DNA of 64,000 nt, from positions 250,501 to 314,500 of the forward strand of contig CP119314.1 of the NCBI GenBank assembly GCA_029202385.1. Reading direction: 5' to 3'. Below, piece by piece: positions 8,567-18,070 of this stretch. The position numbers and the translations under genes are program-made. Below the pieces are notes generated by a model. The model searched no databases, was not told where the DNA came from, and saw only the letters and a program-made list of their open reading frames with translations. How positions within the stretch are numbered: position 1 is the first letter of the stretch; the number at the start of each line of letters is the position of its first letter. This stretch comes from Candidatus Sphingomonas phytovorans (GTDB lineage: Bacteria > Pseudomonadota > Alphaproteobacteria > Sphingomonadales > Sphingomonadaceae).

Positions 8567-8626
8567 TGAGCTTCGGGGTAATGCGTTGGTGGAATGGTTG
8601 GAGGAAGGGCAAGCTTCGGAGTCCGA

Positions 8627-9979
8627 TCAGCCCTCCTGTCGCGCCAGCCACTCCTCCAGCCATTTGATCGTGTAATTTCCCGCCTGGAAATCCGGGTCGT
8701 CGAGCAATGCCTGATGCAGCGGGATGGTCGTCTTCATCCCTTCGATCACATATTCCTCCAGCGCCCGGCGCAGGCGGCGCAGCGCGCCCTGGCGAGTGGT
8801 GCCGTAGACGATCAGCTTCGCGATCATCGAGTCGTAATAAGGCGGTACGCGATAGCCCGCGTAGAGCCCGCTATCGACCCGCACGTTCATGCCACCCGGT
8901 GCGTGATACTGCTTCACCAGCCCCGGCGACGGCGCGAAGGTGCGCGGGTCCTCGGCATTGATGCGGCACTCGATCGCATGGCCGCGAAACACCACGTCCT
9001 GCTGGCGCAGGGTCAGCGGATGGCCCTCGGCGATTCGAATCTGCTCGCGGACGAGATCCAGGCCGGTGATCATTTCGGTCACCGGATGCTCGACCTGAAG
9101 CCGGGTGTTCATCTCGATGAAGTAGAACTCGCCGTCTTCCCACAGGAACTCGATCGTGCCGGCGCCACGATAGCCCATGTCGGACATCGCCTTGGCGACG
9201 ATCCCGCCCATGCGCTCGCGGTCCTCGGCGCCGAGCACGGGGGAAGGGGCCTCCTCGAGCACCTTCTGGTGGCGCCGCTGCAACGAACAGTCGCGCTCGC
9301 CGAGATGGATCGCATTGCCCTTGCCGTCGCCGAACACCTGGAATTCGATGTGGCGCGGGTTGCCGAGATATTTCTCCATATAGACGGTCGCGTCGCCGAA
9401 TGCCGCCTTGGCCTCGCTGCCCGCCTGCATCATCAGCGTTTCGAGCTGGTCCTCGGACGTGCACACCTTCATGCCGCGTCCGCCGCCGCCCGATGCCGCC
9501 TTGATGATCACCGGATAGCCGATCTTCCGCGCGATCGCCTTGGCTTCGGTGATGTCGCTGATCGCGCCGTCCGAACCGGGGACGAGCGGCAGGCCGAGCG
9601 CGCCGGCGGTGCGCTTCGCCTCCACCTTGTCGCCCATGGTGACGATATGTTCTGGCTTCGGCCCGACGAAGATGATGCCGTGCGCCTCGACGATTTCGGC
9701 GAACCGGGCATTCTCGGACAGGAAGCCGTAACCGGGATGGATCGCATCGGCATGGCTGATCTCGGCCGCCGAAATGATGTTGGCGATGTTGAGATAGCTC
9801 TCGCCAGCCGGCGGCGGGCCGATGCAGATCGCCTCATCGGCGAGTCGGACATGCATCGCGTCGGCATCGGCGGTTGAGTGCACCGCGACTGTCTTGATCC
9901 CCATCTCATGGCACGCGCGATGGATGCGCAGCGCTATTTCGCCGCGATTGGCGATCAGGAGTTTCTTGATTTCAGCCAT
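8627..9979 (-). CDS. accC: Acetyl-CoA carboxylase biotin carboxylase subunit
   Basis: 450 residues, the usual length. The N-terminal [18 protein letters not shown] is the biotin carboxylase signature, followed by an ATP-grasp domain with the glycine-rich loop [13 protein letters not shown] and the active-site stretch [14 protein letters not shown]. It carries out ATP-dependent carboxylation of biotin on AccB, the first step of malonyl-CoA formation for fatty acid synthesis. It follows accB by 6 bp on the same strand, with aroQ further upstream, an operon order common in Proteobacteria. Confidence 0.97.
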   Translation of the reverse strand: MAEIKKLLIANRGEIALRIHRACHEMGIKTVAVHSTADADAMHVRLADEAICIGPPPAGESYLNIANIISAAEISHADAIHPGYGFLSENARFAEIVEAHGIIFVGPKPEHIVTMGDKVEAKRTAGALGLPLVPGSDGAISDITEAKAIARKIGYPVIIKAASGGGGRGMKVCTSEDQLETLMMQAGSEAKAAFGDATVYMEKYLGNPRHIEFQVFGDGKGNAIHLGERDCSLQRRHQKVLEEAPSPVLGAEDRERMGGIVAKAMSDMGYRGAGTIEFLWEDGEFYFIEMNTRLQVEHPVTEMITGLDLVREQIRIAEGHPLTLRQQDVVFRGHAIECRINAEDPRTFAPSPGLVKQYHAPGGMNVRVDSGLYAGYRVPPYYDSMIAKLIVYGTTRQGALRRLRRALEEYVIEGMKTTIPLHQALLDDPDFQAGNYTIKWLEEWLARQEG

Positions 9980-9985
9980 TTAGGC

Positions 9986-10459
9986 TTACTCGACAACCAC
10001 GAGGGGCTGGTCGAATTCGACCGGCTGTCCGCTCTCGACCAGGATCGCCTTCACCGTCCCGGCGCTGGGCGCGAGGATCGGGTTCATCACCTTCATCGCC
10101 TCGACGATCAGCAGCGTGTCCCCCGCTGCGACTGTCTTCCCGACGCTGATGAACGATGCCGCGCCGGGCTCCGGCGAGAGATAGGCGGTGCCGACCATCG
10201 GCGACTTTACCGCGTTCGCGCTGGCCACCGGCGCTGCCGCCTCGACCGGCGTGGCGGCAGCCGCCACCGGCACTGCGACGGGCGCAGGTGCATAATGCAC
10301 CGCAGGTGCCGCGGCGGCCGCCTTGCGCGCGATTCGGATACGACGCCCGCCATCCTCGACCTCGATCTCGGTCAGCTGCGTTTCGTCAAGCATCTGTGCG
10401 AGCTGGCGAACCAGTTCGACATCGATCCGCATCGGATCGGAATTACTATCTTCGGCCAT
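9986..10459 (-). CDS. accB: Biotin carboxyl carrier protein of acetyl-CoA carboxylase
   Basis: 157 residues from ATG 10459. An N-terminal helical segment ([20 protein letters not shown]) is joined by an Ala/Pro-rich linker (residues about 47-85) to a C-terminal biotinyl domain. The biotinylation motif EAMKVMN places the modified Lys at about residue 123. It carries carboxybiotin between AccC and the carboxyltransferase. Reading from an upstream in-frame start at 10495 would add 12 residues not typical of the family. Confidence 0.96.
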   Translation of the reverse strand: MAEDSNSDPMRIDVELVRQLAQMLDETQLTEIEVEDGGRRIRIARKAAAAAPAVHYAPAPVAVPVAAAATPVEAAAPVASANAVKSPMVGTAYLSPEPGAASFISVGKTVAAGDTLLIVEAMKVMNPILAPSAGTVKAILVESGQPVEFDQPLVVVE

Positions 10460-10511
10460 GCGACCCCTGTTCTCCCTTATTGGGCCAAAGCCCATTTAAT
10501 GGGGCGTCCTG

Positions 10512-10946
10512 TCAGAGACGAGCGGCGGCTTCAAGCGCAAGCAGGTAGGAAAGCGCCCCGAAGCCAGCGATGGTTCCCCTTGCGGCGCGTCCTACCCAGC
10601 TCTCGTGCCGGAAGTCCTCGCGCTTGTGCGGATTGGATAAATGTACTTCGATCACCGGTGTCTTGATCGATTTGATCGCGTCGTGGAGTGCGAGCGACGT
10701 GTGGGTATAGGCGGCTGCATTGAGGATCACCGCCCGCGCGCCACTGGCCTGCGCTTCGTGCAGCCAGTCGACCAGGTGCCCCTCGTGATTCGACTGGCGC
10801 ATGTCGATCTTCAGGTCGAGCTCCCGCGCGCGATCCTCCAGCAGCCCGGCGATGTCGTCGAGCGTGTCGCTGCCGTAGATTTCCGGCTCGCGCAGGCCGA
10901 GCAGGTTCATGTTCGGACCGTTCAGGACGAAGATCGTGTCGGCCAA
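10512..10946 (-). CDS. aroQ: 3-dehydroquinate dehydratase, type II
   Basis: 144 residues, typical for the dodecameric type II enzyme of the shikimate pathway. Conserved elements: [20 protein letters not shown] near the start (with the catalytic Tyr), [27 protein letters not shown] and [18 protein letters not shown] (seen here as [18 protein letters not shown]). It lies upstream of accB with a 52-bp gap and is probably co-transcribed with accBC. Confidence 0.96.
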   Translation of the reverse strand: MADTIFVLNGPNMNLLGLREPEIYGSDTLDDIAGLLEDRARELDLKIDMRQSNHEGHLVDWLHEAQASGARAVILNAAAYTHTSLALHDAIKSIKTPVIEVHLSNPHKREDFRHESWVGRAARGTIAGFGALSYLLALEAAARL

Positions 10947-11085
10947 GGATAAGCCTTTCGGTTGCGGGCGGGGTTCCGCGGCTTATATCGCGGGCTGCCT
11001 CTTTAGCCGTTCGTGCCTCGTGAAGTCGAGACAGGGCGCGGGGAGGTTTCTCGACGTCGCGCGAAGCGACCGGCTAGGGAGAGCT

Positions 11086-12084
11086 ATGCATACCGATCAC
11101 ACCGTCTCGATCCGCGTCAACGGCGAGCATCGCCGCGTCAGCGCCGGCCTCAGTCTTGCCCAACTCGCCGCCGATCTCGGCCTCGTGCCGGAAAAGGTCG
11201 CGGTGGAGCGCAATCTCGAAGTGGTGCCGCGCTCGACTCTCGGCCAGGTGCTGGTCGAGGATGGCGATGAGCTTGAGATCGTGCATTTCGTTGGCGGTGG
11301 TGACGTGGCGCCGGCACTCGATACCTGGACGGTGGCGGGCCGCACCTTCCGCTCGCGCCTCATCGTCGGCACCGGCAAATACAAGGATTTTGCCCAGAAC
11401 GCTGCCGCACTGGAGGCCTCCGGGGCCGAGATCGTCACGGTTGCGGTGCGCCGGGTGAACGTATCCGATCCCACTGCGCCGATGCTGACCGACTTCATCG
11501 ATCCGAAGAAGGTTACCTATCTGCCCAATACTGCCGGGTGTTTCGATGCCGAATCCGCGATCCGCACCCTGCGGCTGGCGCGCGAGGCGGGCGGCTGGGA
11601 TCTGGTGAAGCTTGAAGTGCTGGGCGAGGCGAAGACGCTTTATCCAGATATGGTCGAGACGTTGCGCGCAACGGAAGTACTGGCCAAGGAAGGTTTCCTC
11701 CCAATGGTCTATTGCGTTGACGATCCGATCGCGGCGAAGCGGCTGGAGAATGCTGGGGCGGTGGCGATCATGCCGCTCGGCGCGCCGATCGGTTCGGGCC
11801 TCGGCATCCAGAATCAGGTCACGATTCGCCTGATCGTCGAGGGTGCGAGCGTGCCTGTATTGGTCGACGCGGGCGTCGGCACTGCATCCGACGCGGCGGC
11901 GGCGATGGAGCTTGGCTGCGACGGCGTGCTGATGAACACGGCCATCGCCGAGGCGAAGGACCCGATCCTGATGGCGGCGGCGATGAAGGCCGGGGTCGAG
12001 GCGGGCCGTCTCGCCTATCTCGCGGGCCGAATGGGCAAGCGCCGTTATGCCGATCCGTCGAGCCCGCTGGCCGGGCTGATCTGA
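11086..12084 (+). CDS. thiG: ThiS-ThiG fusion: sulfur carrier protein / thiazole synthase
   Basis: 332 residues from ATG 11086, preceded by GGGAGAG. Residues 1-72 are a ThiS ubiquitin-like domain ([12 protein letters not shown]) ending in Gly-Gly-Gly at 70-72. From about residue 80 runs a complete ThiG TIM barrel ([33 protein letters not shown] with the Schiff-base Lys, [15 protein letters not shown]). ThiS normally needs a free C-terminal Gly-Gly that becomes a thiocarboxylate; here it is internal. Such fusions are known in annotation of some Proteobacteria. No TPP riboswitch is visible upstream. The stop overlaps the next gene's start. Confidence 0.93.
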   Translation: MHTDHTVSIRVNGEHRRVSAGLSLAQLAADLGLVPEKVAVERNLEVVPRSTLGQVLVEDGDELEIVHFVGGGDVAPALDTWTVAGRTFRSRLIVGTGKYKDFAQNAAALEASGAEIVTVAVRRVNVSDPTAPMLTDFIDPKKVTYLPNTAGCFDAESAIRTLRLAREAGGWDLVKLEVLGEAKTLYPDMVETLRATEVLAKEGFLPMVYCVDDPIAAKRLENAGAVAIMPLGAPIGSGLGIQNQVTIRLIVEGASVPVLVDAGVGTASDAAAAMELGCDGVLMNTAIAEAKDPILMAAAMKAGVEAGRLAYLAGRMGKRRYADPSSPLAGLI

Positions 12085-12857
12085 TGAAGACGGTGCGGTT
12101 GGGGCTGATGATGCTTGGCGCGACCGCACTGGCATCGTGCGACGGGCCGAAGGTGACCTATGATAAAACCACGACCGTACCGGAGATGGTGTCTGCACCG
12201 ATAACGTTGAAGGCTGGCGACGGTGTCGAGATTTTCGGACGCACCTACGCCGCGACTAGGCCCAAGGCGGTGGTCCTGCTGTTTCATCAGGCCGGCTCGA
12301 GCAAGGATGAATACACCGAGATTGCGCCGCGGTTGCGTGATGCCGGCTATTCCGCCATAGCGATCGACCAGCGGTCGGGTGGGAGCCTCTATGGCGATAA
12401 CGAGACCGTCGCGCACCTCGGCAAGAGTAACGACTATCTCGACGCGAAGCAGGATCTCCAGGCAGCGCTCGACTTCGCGAGCCGGATGAAGCTCCCGGTG
12501 ATTGTCTGGGGCAGCAGCTACTCCTCCTCGCTGGTATTCCCGCTCGCTGTCGAAAATCCGGGGAAGATCAAGGCAATCCTGGCCTTCTCTCCCGGGGAGT
12601 ATTTTCCCGACGAGACGCTCGTGAAGACCGCTGCCGCGAAGGTCCATGTGCCGGTGTTCGTCACCTCGGCCAGCGACCCGAAGGAGATCGCCGAGGCGAA
12701 GGCGGTCGTCGCTGCAGTTCCCGGCGGACGGGCCGAGCAATATGTGCCGGCGATCGGCTTCCATGGCTCGTCGACCTTGATCGCTGCGAAGGATCCCAAG
12801 GGTGCCGAAGCGAACTGGAGCGCGGTGATGGCCTTTCTAAGGAAGGTCACGCCCTAA
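12084..12857 (+). CDS. Alpha/beta-hydrolase lipoprotein
   Basis: 257 residues. The N-terminus ends in the lipobox LASC, so it is predicted to be a lipoprotein. The alpha/beta-hydrolase core shows LLFHQAGSS near the oxyanion position, a nucleophile elbow GSSYS, an acid SASD and a late His in GFHGSS. The substrate is unknown. ATG 12084 overlaps the thiG stop in a TGATG junction, so it is coupled to thiamine biosynthesis expression though a functional link is not evident. Its 3' end overlaps the convergent methyltransferase gene by 4 bp. Confidence 0.8.
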   Translation: MKTVRLGLMMLGATALASCDGPKVTYDKTTTVPEMVSAPITLKAGDGVEIFGRTYAATRPKAVVLLFHQAGSSKDEYTEIAPRLRDAGYSAIAIDQRSGGSLYGDNETVAHLGKSNDYLDAKQDLQAALDFASRMKLPVIVWGSSYSSSLVFPLAVENPGKIKAILAFSPGEYFPDETLVKTAAAKVHVPVFVTSASDPKEIAEAKAVVAAVPGGRAEQYVPAIGFHGSSTLIAAKDPKGAEANWSAVMAFLRKVTP

Positions 12858-13447
12858 ACCTTCCGCGCGAGCCAGACCGTCGCGCCCCCACATCCGGGGT
12901 CTTCGACGACATGCGCCATCTCGACCAGGCCGGCCCGCAGAAAGGCCGCGCGATACTCGGCCGGGTCGAGGCTGGCGTGATAGAGCGGGTCGCCACGATA
13001 TTCGCCCATTGATGTGCCGCGTTTCGGCCCGCTGTTGAACAGCAGTCGCCCGCCTGGCTTCAGCCAGGTCGCGACGCGCGCGATCATCGTCTCCTGATCG
13101 TCATGCTCGAGATGGAACAGGCTGCCCCAGGCGAGCACGCCCTCGAACCGGTCCTCGATCGTCAGTTTGCGCATGTCGATCTGCAACCAGCGCTGCCGCG
13201 GGAAGCGTGTGCGGGCAAGGCCGATCATCGCCGCCGAACTGTCGATCCCCGTCACCGCGAAGCCGTGATCGACCAGATAGCGTCCGATAGGCTCCGCGCC
13301 GCCGCATCCGAGATCGAGGATCGCGCCGCCGCGCGGTAATGGCATGACGAAACGCTCGATCCACGGCCGCTCGACGAAGCTGCGCCCGCGATCGCGATCG
13401 AAGGCGTGGGCATGGCGCTCATAATGGTCAGCTATACGATCGGGCAT
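12854..13447 (-). CDS. Class I SAM-dependent methyltransferase
   Basis: 197 residues. Motif I is ILDLGCGGAEPIGRYL, motif II the acidic GIDSSAAMI, and the motif IV region is GVLAWGSLFHLEHDD, typical of small-molecule methyltransferases of the UbiE/Tam type. No substrate-defining feature can be read. It is a monocistronic gene convergent with the lipoprotein hydrolase. Confidence 0.85.
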   Translation of the reverse strand: MPDRIADHYERHAHAFDRDRGRSFVERPWIERFVMPLPRGGAILDLGCGGAEPIGRYLVDHGFAVTGIDSSAAMIGLARTRFPRQRWLQIDMRKLTIEDRFEGVLAWGSLFHLEHDDQETMIARVATWLKPGGRLLFNSGPKRGTSMGEYRGDPLYHASLDPAEYRAAFLRAGLVEMAHVVEDPGCGGATVWLARKV

Positions 13448-13590
13448 CGCAGCGTCTCGGACGGTTTTTCAATGTCTTGCGAGGCAGGCACGCGGCGATC
13501 CGGAGGAACCCCGGGCGAGGTCAACCGTTGATTGCCCGGGAGTGACTGGCGCCGGTCGTCGGTGCCGTAAGACGATCAAGGAGCACGCAC

Positions 13591-13761
13591 ATGGGTGAAC
13601 TCGTCGATAAGATCAAAGGCAATGTCAACGAAGCGATCGGCAAGGTCAAGCAGAAGAGCGACAATCCTGCCACGCGTGACGAAGGTGCCGTTCAGGAACT
13701 GAAAGGCAAGGGCCAGCAACTCGCCGGCAAGGTGAAGGGAGCCCTTGGCGACGACATCTGA
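13591..13761 (+). CDS. CsbD-family stress protein (56 aa)
   Basis: A short gene with ATG 13591 preceded by AAGGAG. The protein MGELVDKIKGNVNEAIGKVK... consists of the repeated Lys/Gly amphipathic pattern (KIKGNVNEAIGKVKQ, ELKGKGQQLAGKVKG) of CsbD/YjbJ proteins, hydrophilic and usually induced by general stress. The biochemical role of the family is unknown. It is monocistronic and followed by a strong terminator. Confidence 0.92.
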   Translation: MGELVDKIKGNVNEAIGKVKQKSDNPATRDEGAVQELKGKGQQLAGKVKGALGDDI

Positions 13762-13784
13762 CGCATTTCATCAAAAGATGACGG

Positions 13785-13818
13785 AAGGGCCGCTCCGGGT
13801 AACCGGGGCGGCCTTTTC
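13785..13818 (+). terminator. Rho-independent terminator of the CsbD gene
   Basis: A GC-rich hairpin with arms GGCCGCTCCGGG and CCGGGGCGGCC around a TAA loop, followed by TTTTCT, 24 bp after the CsbD stop codon. Confidence 0.85.
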
Positions 13819-13844
13819 TATTCATCGGGCTCCGGAGGTTCGGG

Positions 13845-15488
13845 TCAGCGTTTCCGTATCGCCGAGATCGTCGTGCCGGCAGTGATCGCCTCGATATCGG
13901 TCTTGAGATGGAGCAGCCGCACACCTTTCTCCGCCACGGCGCGGGCGAGGGCAGGGGCGAACGCCTCGGTCGTCTCCACCGTTTCGGCCCAGCAGCCATA
14001 GGCCCGGCCAAGCGCCGCGAAATCCGGGTTGCGCAGTTCAGTACCGGAAATGCGGCCAGGATATTCGCGCTCCTGGTGCATGCGGATCGTACCATATCCG
14101 CCATTGTCGATCACCAGGACGAGCATGTCCGCACCGTGCCCGACTGCCGTGGCCAGTTCCTGGCCGTTCATCAGGAAACATCCGTCACCTGCCAGTGCGA
14201 CAACCGTCCGGTCCGGGTGGCGCAGCGCCGCCGCAGTTGCCGCGGGGACCCCATAGCCCATCGCGCCGGCAGTCGGGGCAAGCTGGCAGCCGGGGCCGGC
14301 ATAGAGCCAGTAGCGATGCCACCAGCCGGAATAATTCCCCGCGCCGTTGCAGATGATCGTGTCAGTCGGGAGCAGCTCGCGCATCGTCGCGACGCATGGG
14401 CCGAGATCGAGCCTCAGATCGCGAGCGACAGGGGTGGTCCATGCCTCATAGTCCGCCCGGGCCTTCGCAGCAGCTTCGAGCGGAGGGATGTCGATCGCCA
14501 GCACCGCATCGGCGAACTCGCGCATGCCGGCGCAGATGGCGAGATCGGCGCGGTAGGTGCTGTTCAACTCGCTCGGATCGGGGTGGACATGGACGATCCT
14601 CTGGCCGGGATGGTCCGGCGTGATCAGCGTATAGCCGTCGGTCGTGGCCTCGCCGAGCCTCGGCCCGACGACAAGGAGCAGGTCGGCGTCCTTGACCCGC
14701 TGCACGAGCTTCGGATTGGGGCCGTAGCCGAGATTGCCGGCATAGGCGGGCGAGCTGTTGGGGATGGCATCCTGGCGCCGGAAGGCGGCGACCACCGGCA
14801 GGCCGCTGCGTTCAGCGAAATTCTGGAAATCGCGCGTCGCCTCGGTGTCCCAGCCGGCACCGCCGACGATGGCGACCGGCCGCGACGCCTCTCCCAGCAT
14901 GGCGCCCAGATGGCTCATCACGATAGGATCGCACGCCTGGACCGGACGGCCCACCCGGGGGCGATCCACCGCAACGACCTCGTCGAGCAGCATGTCCTCG
15001 GGCAAGGCAAGCACCACGGGCCCCGGCCGGCCCGACATCGCTACATTCCAGGCTCGTGCGACATATTCCGGGATGCGCGCTGCATCGTCGATCTTTGCCG
15101 CCCATTTCACGACCGGCCCGAACATCGCCGGAAAATCGATCTCCTGGAACGCCTCGCGATCTTTCGTGCCGCGATCGACATCGCCGATGAACAGCACCAT
15201 CGGCTGCGAATCCTGCATCGCTACATGGACGCCGATCGAGGCATTGGTCGCACCGGGCCCGCGCGTCACGAAGGCGACGCCCGGCCGCCCTGTCAGCGCG
15301 CCGTCGGCACAGGCCATGAAGCCGACGCCGCCCTCCTGCCGGCACACCACCAGGTCGATCTCCGGCGTGTCGTGGAGCGCGTCGAGCACGGCGAGGAAGC
15401 TTTCGCCGGGGACGGTGAAGATACGATCGCAGCCTTGCGCGACGAGCTGGTCGACCAGGATTCGACCGCCGGTACGTTGGTTTGTCAT
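13845..15488 (-). CDS. Thiamine-pyrophosphate enzyme, acetolactate synthase-like
   Basis: 547 residues from ATG 15488. Three-domain TPP enzyme: N-terminal pyrimidine-binding domain (VDQLVAQGCDRIFTVPGESFLAVLDAL, catalytic Glu in CRQEGGVGFMA), a central domain (VAIVGGAGWDTEA), and a C-terminal PP domain with GDGCFLMNGQELATAV and the metal-binding NGGYGTIRM. This matches the IlvB-like/benzoylformate decarboxylase superfamily. No regulatory subunit (ilvN) follows, so true acetolactate synthase activity is doubtful. Monocistronic, with 530 bp of non-coding sequence upstream. Confidence 0.88.
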   Translation of the reverse strand: MTNQRTGGRILVDQLVAQGCDRIFTVPGESFLAVLDALHDTPEIDLVVCRQEGGVGFMACADGALTGRPGVAFVTRGPGATNASIGVHVAMQDSQPMVLFIGDVDRGTKDREAFQEIDFPAMFGPVVKWAAKIDDAARIPEYVARAWNVAMSGRPGPVVLALPEDMLLDEVVAVDRPRVGRPVQACDPIVMSHLGAMLGEASRPVAIVGGAGWDTEATRDFQNFAERSGLPVVAAFRRQDAIPNSSPAYAGNLGYGPNPKLVQRVKDADLLLVVGPRLGEATTDGYTLITPDHPGQRIVHVHPDPSELNSTYRADLAICAGMREFADAVLAIDIPPLEAAAKARADYEAWTTPVARDLRLDLGPCVATMRELLPTDTIICNGAGNYSGWWHRYWLYAGPGCQLAPTAGAMGYGVPAATAAALRHPDRTVVALAGDGCFLMNGQELATAVGHGADMLVLVIDNGGYGTIRMHQEREYPGRISGTELRNPDFAALGRAYGCWAETVETTEAFAPALARAVAEKGVRLLHLKTDIEAITAGTTISAIRKR

Positions 15489-15822
15489 AGGGGCGATTCC
15501 TGGACCGGCCGGCGGCATTTTGCTAGCCCGCCGCGCTCGAAAATGAAGCCGGCCGGTATCGGTAAGCCCGGCGACCGTTCGCCCGTGCAACAACGCTCTC
15601 TGTATCCGCTGCGGCGAAACCCTCGGCAGAAGGTCCGCGATGTCTGGGCTTCAGGCAGTCATGGATTCGCCGTCACGATCGGCTTGAAACGTCGGGATAC
15701 TTTACACCGGGGGCGGGGCGCTGGAGTACATTAACCATCGTGACCTGCGGTTTTCCCTTACTTGAGGGGAATGGCACGCCGACTGCATAGTCTGGAGCAT
15801 GCCGAGCGTTCATCGCTTCAGC

Positions 15823-15865
15823 AGGGCGGACCGATGCTCCCTCCGATCTCGCATCGGTCCGCCCT
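15823..15865. repeat. Perfect 15-bp inverted repeat, 13-base loop
   Basis: Arms AGGGCGGACCGATGC and GCATCGGTCCGCCCT are exact complements around a 13-base pyrimidine-rich loop. No T-run follows on either strand, so it is not a standard terminator. It could be an operator, a small-RNA stem or a REP-type element. Confidence 0.75.
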
Positions 15866-15944
15866 ACCCGGCCTCCCGGATCACCACTTGATCCTCATCG
15901 ACGCGGCATTGCTGCGCTTCGTATCCCTGTGCGGACCGGGTGAC

Positions 15945-15990
15945 AGAAAAGAAAAGGGCCCCGCCGCGGTTCCCACCGCGGGCGAAGCCC
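15945..15990 (-). terminator. Terminator downstream of grxD
   Basis: Reading the minus strand, a GC-rich hairpin (arms GGGCTTCGCCCGCGGT and ACCGCGGCGGGGCCC) is followed by TTTTCTTTT, 33 bp after the grxD stop codon. Confidence 0.8.
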
Positions 15991-16022
15991 TGTCTCGGTC
16001 GATGCCGTTCCCGGCCTGGTCG

Positions 16023-16355
16023 CTATCCGGCGGTCACGACGCCCTGGTCTTCGAAAAGCTTTGCGAGCTCGCCGCTCTCGTACATCTCCATCATGATGTC
16101 GGAGCCGCCGATGAATTCGCCCTTCACATAAAGCTGGGGAATCGTCGGCCAGTCGGAAAAGGCCTTGATGCCCTGGCGGACGCCTTGATCCTGCAACACA
16201 TCGACGCTGTCGAATTCTGCGCCGAGATGATTGAGGATGGCCACCGCGCGGCTGGAAAAGCCGCACTGCGGAAAGAGCGGGCTGCCCTTCATGAAAAGAA
16301 CAACGTCGTTCTTGGCGACGATCTCGGCGATGCGGGCCTGTGCGTCATCGGTCAC
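16023..16355 (-). CDS. grxD: Monothiol glutaredoxin, Grx4 family
   Basis: 110 residues from GTG 16355, which has AGGAG 8 bases upstream; an in-frame GTG at 16373 would overlap the bolA stop (GTGA). The monothiol active site is CGFS within [10 protein letters not shown], and the glutathione-binding elements [20 protein letters not shown] are intact. CGFS glutaredoxins bind a [2Fe-2S] cluster with BolA and act in iron-sulfur trafficking. The gene directly follows bolA, which supports that partnership, and ends in a strong terminator. Confidence 0.95.
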   Translation of the reverse strand: MTDDAQARIAEIVAKNDVVLFMKGSPLFPQCGFSSRAVAILNHLGAEFDSVDVLQDQGVRQGIKAFSDWPTIPQLYVKGEFIGGSDIMMEMYESGELAKLFEDQGVVTAG

Positions 16356-16369
16356 TGGGTCTACTCCTG

Positions 16370-16603
16370 TCACTCTGGAACCGCGGTGGTGAGCTGCAAT
16401 GCGTGGAGCACGCCGCCCATCCGCCCACCCAGTGCGGCATAGACCGCCTGGTGTTGCTTGATACGGGGCAAGCCCCGGAAACTCTCGGCCGTCACGCGCG
16501 CCGCATAATGATCGCCATCGCCGGCGAGGTCGGTGATCTCGACCCGGGCACCGGGGATGCCCCCGGTGATCAGCGCCTCGATTTCTTCGGCTGCCATCGC
16601 CAT
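16370..16603 (-). CDS. BolA-family protein
   Basis: 77 residues from ATG 16603 (a second ATG at 16597 is possible). [21 protein letters not shown] and the signature [27 protein letters not shown] segment with the conserved His identify a short BolA/YrbA-type protein. It is expected to form a [2Fe-2S] complex with the glutaredoxin encoded next. It lies 5 bp after the zeta-subunit gene and overlaps or adjoins grxD, so the three form one operon. Confidence 0.92.
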   Translation of the reverse strand: MAMAAEEIEALITGGIPGARVEITDLAGDGDHYAARVTAESFRGLPRIKQHQAVYAALGGRMGGVLHALQLTTAVPE

Positions 16604-16608
16604 CGTCG

Positions 16609-16932
16609 TTATTCCGACTGCATCAGCTGACGGCGGGCTTCGATCGTCTGATCTTCGATCGCGCGGCGGACCGCACCTTCGTCGACCTCGACGCCGGCCG
16701 CGTTCAGGTCGCTGACCAGCTTGCGGATCACGTCCTCGTCGCCTGCTTCCTCGAAATCGGCCTGGACGACCGCCTTGGCATAGGCGTCGGTCTCTTCCGG
16801 GGTGAGCTTCATCTGGGCTGCGGCCCATTGGCCAAGCAGCCGGTTGCGCCGAGCCGTGACACGAAACGCCATCTCCTCGTCGCGCGCATATTTGGTCTCG
16901 AACGCCCGCTCGCGATCGTCGAAAGTGCTCAT
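16609..16932 (-). CDS. ATP synthase inhibitor subunit zeta (DUF1476)
   Basis: 107 residues from ATG 16932 ([20 protein letters not shown]). This start and the continuation [14 protein letters not shown] and [15 protein letters not shown] are the hallmark of the alphaproteobacterial zeta protein, which in Paracoccus denitrificans inhibits the F1FO-ATPase in the hydrolytic direction. The length is standard. First gene of an operon with bolA and grxD. Confidence 0.92.
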   Translation of the reverse strand: MSTFDDRERAFETKYARDEEMAFRVTARRNRLLGQWAAAQMKLTPEETDAYAKAVVQADFEEAGDEDVIRKLVSDLNAAGVEVDEGAVRRAIEDQTIEARRQLMQSE

Positions 16933-17035
16933 GGTCGGTCGTTCCCCTTGGGCGATTTTACGTATCAGGGTCGAGATAGGGTGGGGGACGCAGCGACGCA
17001 ACCGCTCGCTCATGACCGAGAGAGGCTCGGAACGA

Positions 17036-17065
17036 ATTCCTCCCCGGGCTTGCCCGGGGAGGAAT
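17036..17065 (-). terminator. Strong hairpin after the quinone reductase gene
   Basis: Perfect 13-bp arms ATTCCTCCCCGGG and CCCGGGGAGGAAT with a 4-base loop, ending 3 bp from the stop codon of the minus-strand quinone reductase gene. It probably terminates that operon although the T-run is short. Confidence 0.7.
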
Positions 17066-17068
17066 AGC

Positions 17069-18070
17069 TTATTCCGCCACCGTCACCACCAGCTTCCCGA
17101 TCGCCTGGCGTGCCGCCATGCGGGCGATCGCCTTGCCACCATCCTCGAACGCGAAGGTCTGGGTCACGCGCGGGGCGATCTTGCCGTCCTTCCACAGCCG
17201 GAAGAGCCGCTCGATATGCGCCTGGTTCGCCTTGGGGTCACGCGCGGCGAAGGCGCCCCAGAACACGCCGCAGACATCGCAGCTCTTCAGGAGCGTGAGG
17301 TTGAGCGGCAGCTTGGGAATACCCGCGGGGAAGCCGACGACGAGATAGCGGCCCTCCCATGCGATCGAGCGCAATGCCGGCTCGGCATAGTCGCCGCCGA
17401 CCGGATCATAGATCACGTCGGCGCCGCCCGGTCCGAGTGCGGCCTTGAACTGGTCGGCGAGCGCTTTCGACTGGTCCTTGTCGAATGGGGCACGAGGATA
17501 GACCAGCGTCACGTCGGCACCGGCATCCTTCGCCACGGCTGCCTTCTCCTCTGACGAGACTGCCGCCACGACATGCGCGCCGAACGCCTTGCCCAGCTCG
17601 ATCGCTGCCAGGCCGACACCCCCGGCGGCGCCGAGCACGAGCAGGGTATTGCCCTCGGCCAGGTGTCCGCGGTCGAGCAGGGCATGGATGGTCGTGCCAT
17701 AAGTCAGCAGCAGCGATGCGCCTTCGGCGAAGCTTCGCCCTTCGGGCAGGCGGAACAGGCTGGTTGCGTTGATCGCGACCTTTTCGACCAGGCCGCCCGA
17801 TCCGGTGGTCGCGATCACCCGGTCGCCGGGCGCCCATCCGGTCACGCCTTCGCCGACGCTGTCGATCACGCCGGAAATCTCGCTGCCCGGGGCGAAGGGC
17901 CGGGGCGGCTTGAACTGATATTTGTCCTCGATGATCAGGACGTCGGGATAGTTGATCGAGCACGCCTTGACCGCGATCACCACCTGGCCCTTGCCGGCCA
18001 CGGGATCGGGCAGGTCGTCGATGACGAGGGTTTCAGGGCCGCCCGGTGCCTTCGACAACAATGCCCGCAT
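17069..18070 (-). CDS. NADPH:quinone oxidoreductase-like MDR protein
   Basis: 333 residues. Zinc-less medium-chain dehydrogenase: N-terminal GroES-like part ([25 protein letters not shown]), Rossmann motif [22 protein letters not shown], and C-terminal [27 protein letters not shown], as in QOR/crotonyl-CoA-reductase-like proteins. It uses NADPH on quinones or enoyl substrates; the exact substrate is unknown. ATG 18070 lies within the end of leuD (38-bp overlap), making it the last gene of the leuC-leuD operon. Confidence 0.9.
   Translation of the reverse strand: MRALLSKAPGGPETLVIDDLPDPVAGKGQVVIAVKACSINYPDVLIIEDKYQFKPPRPFAPGSEISGVIDSVGEGVTGWAPGDRVIATTGSGGLVEKVAINATSLFRLPEGRSFAEGASLLLTYGTTIHALLDRGHLAEGNTLLVLGAAGGVGLAAIELGKAFGAHVVAAVSSEEKAAVAKDAGADVTLVYPRAPFDKDQSKALADQFKAALGPGGADVIYDPVGGDYAEPALRSIAWEGRYLVVGFPAGIPKLPLNLTLLKSCDVCGVFWGAFAARDPKANQAHIERLFRLWKDGKIAPRVTQTFAFEDGGKAIARMAARQAIGKLVVTVAE

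Larger units (their letters stand above)
15489..16022. other. Intergenic region with hairpins
   Basis: About 530 bp without a convincing gene, upstream of the TPP enzyme and downstream of grxD. It contains a perfect 15-bp inverted repeat (15823-15865) and a T-rich terminator for grxD (15945-15990), listed separately. The rest is likely promoter and untranslated sequence. Confidence 0.5.

Noticed and set aside
8594..9877. Long plus-strand frame opposite accC
   Set aside because: Antisense shadow of a high-GC conserved gene; no start context or family resemblance.
10947..11085. Possible TPP riboswitch before the thiSG fusion
   Set aside because: The conserved CUGAGA and ACCUGAUC-like blocks were not found.
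13908..15734. 608-codon plus-strand frame opposite the TPP enzyme gene
   Set aside because: Basic low-complexity shadow of the real minus-strand gene.
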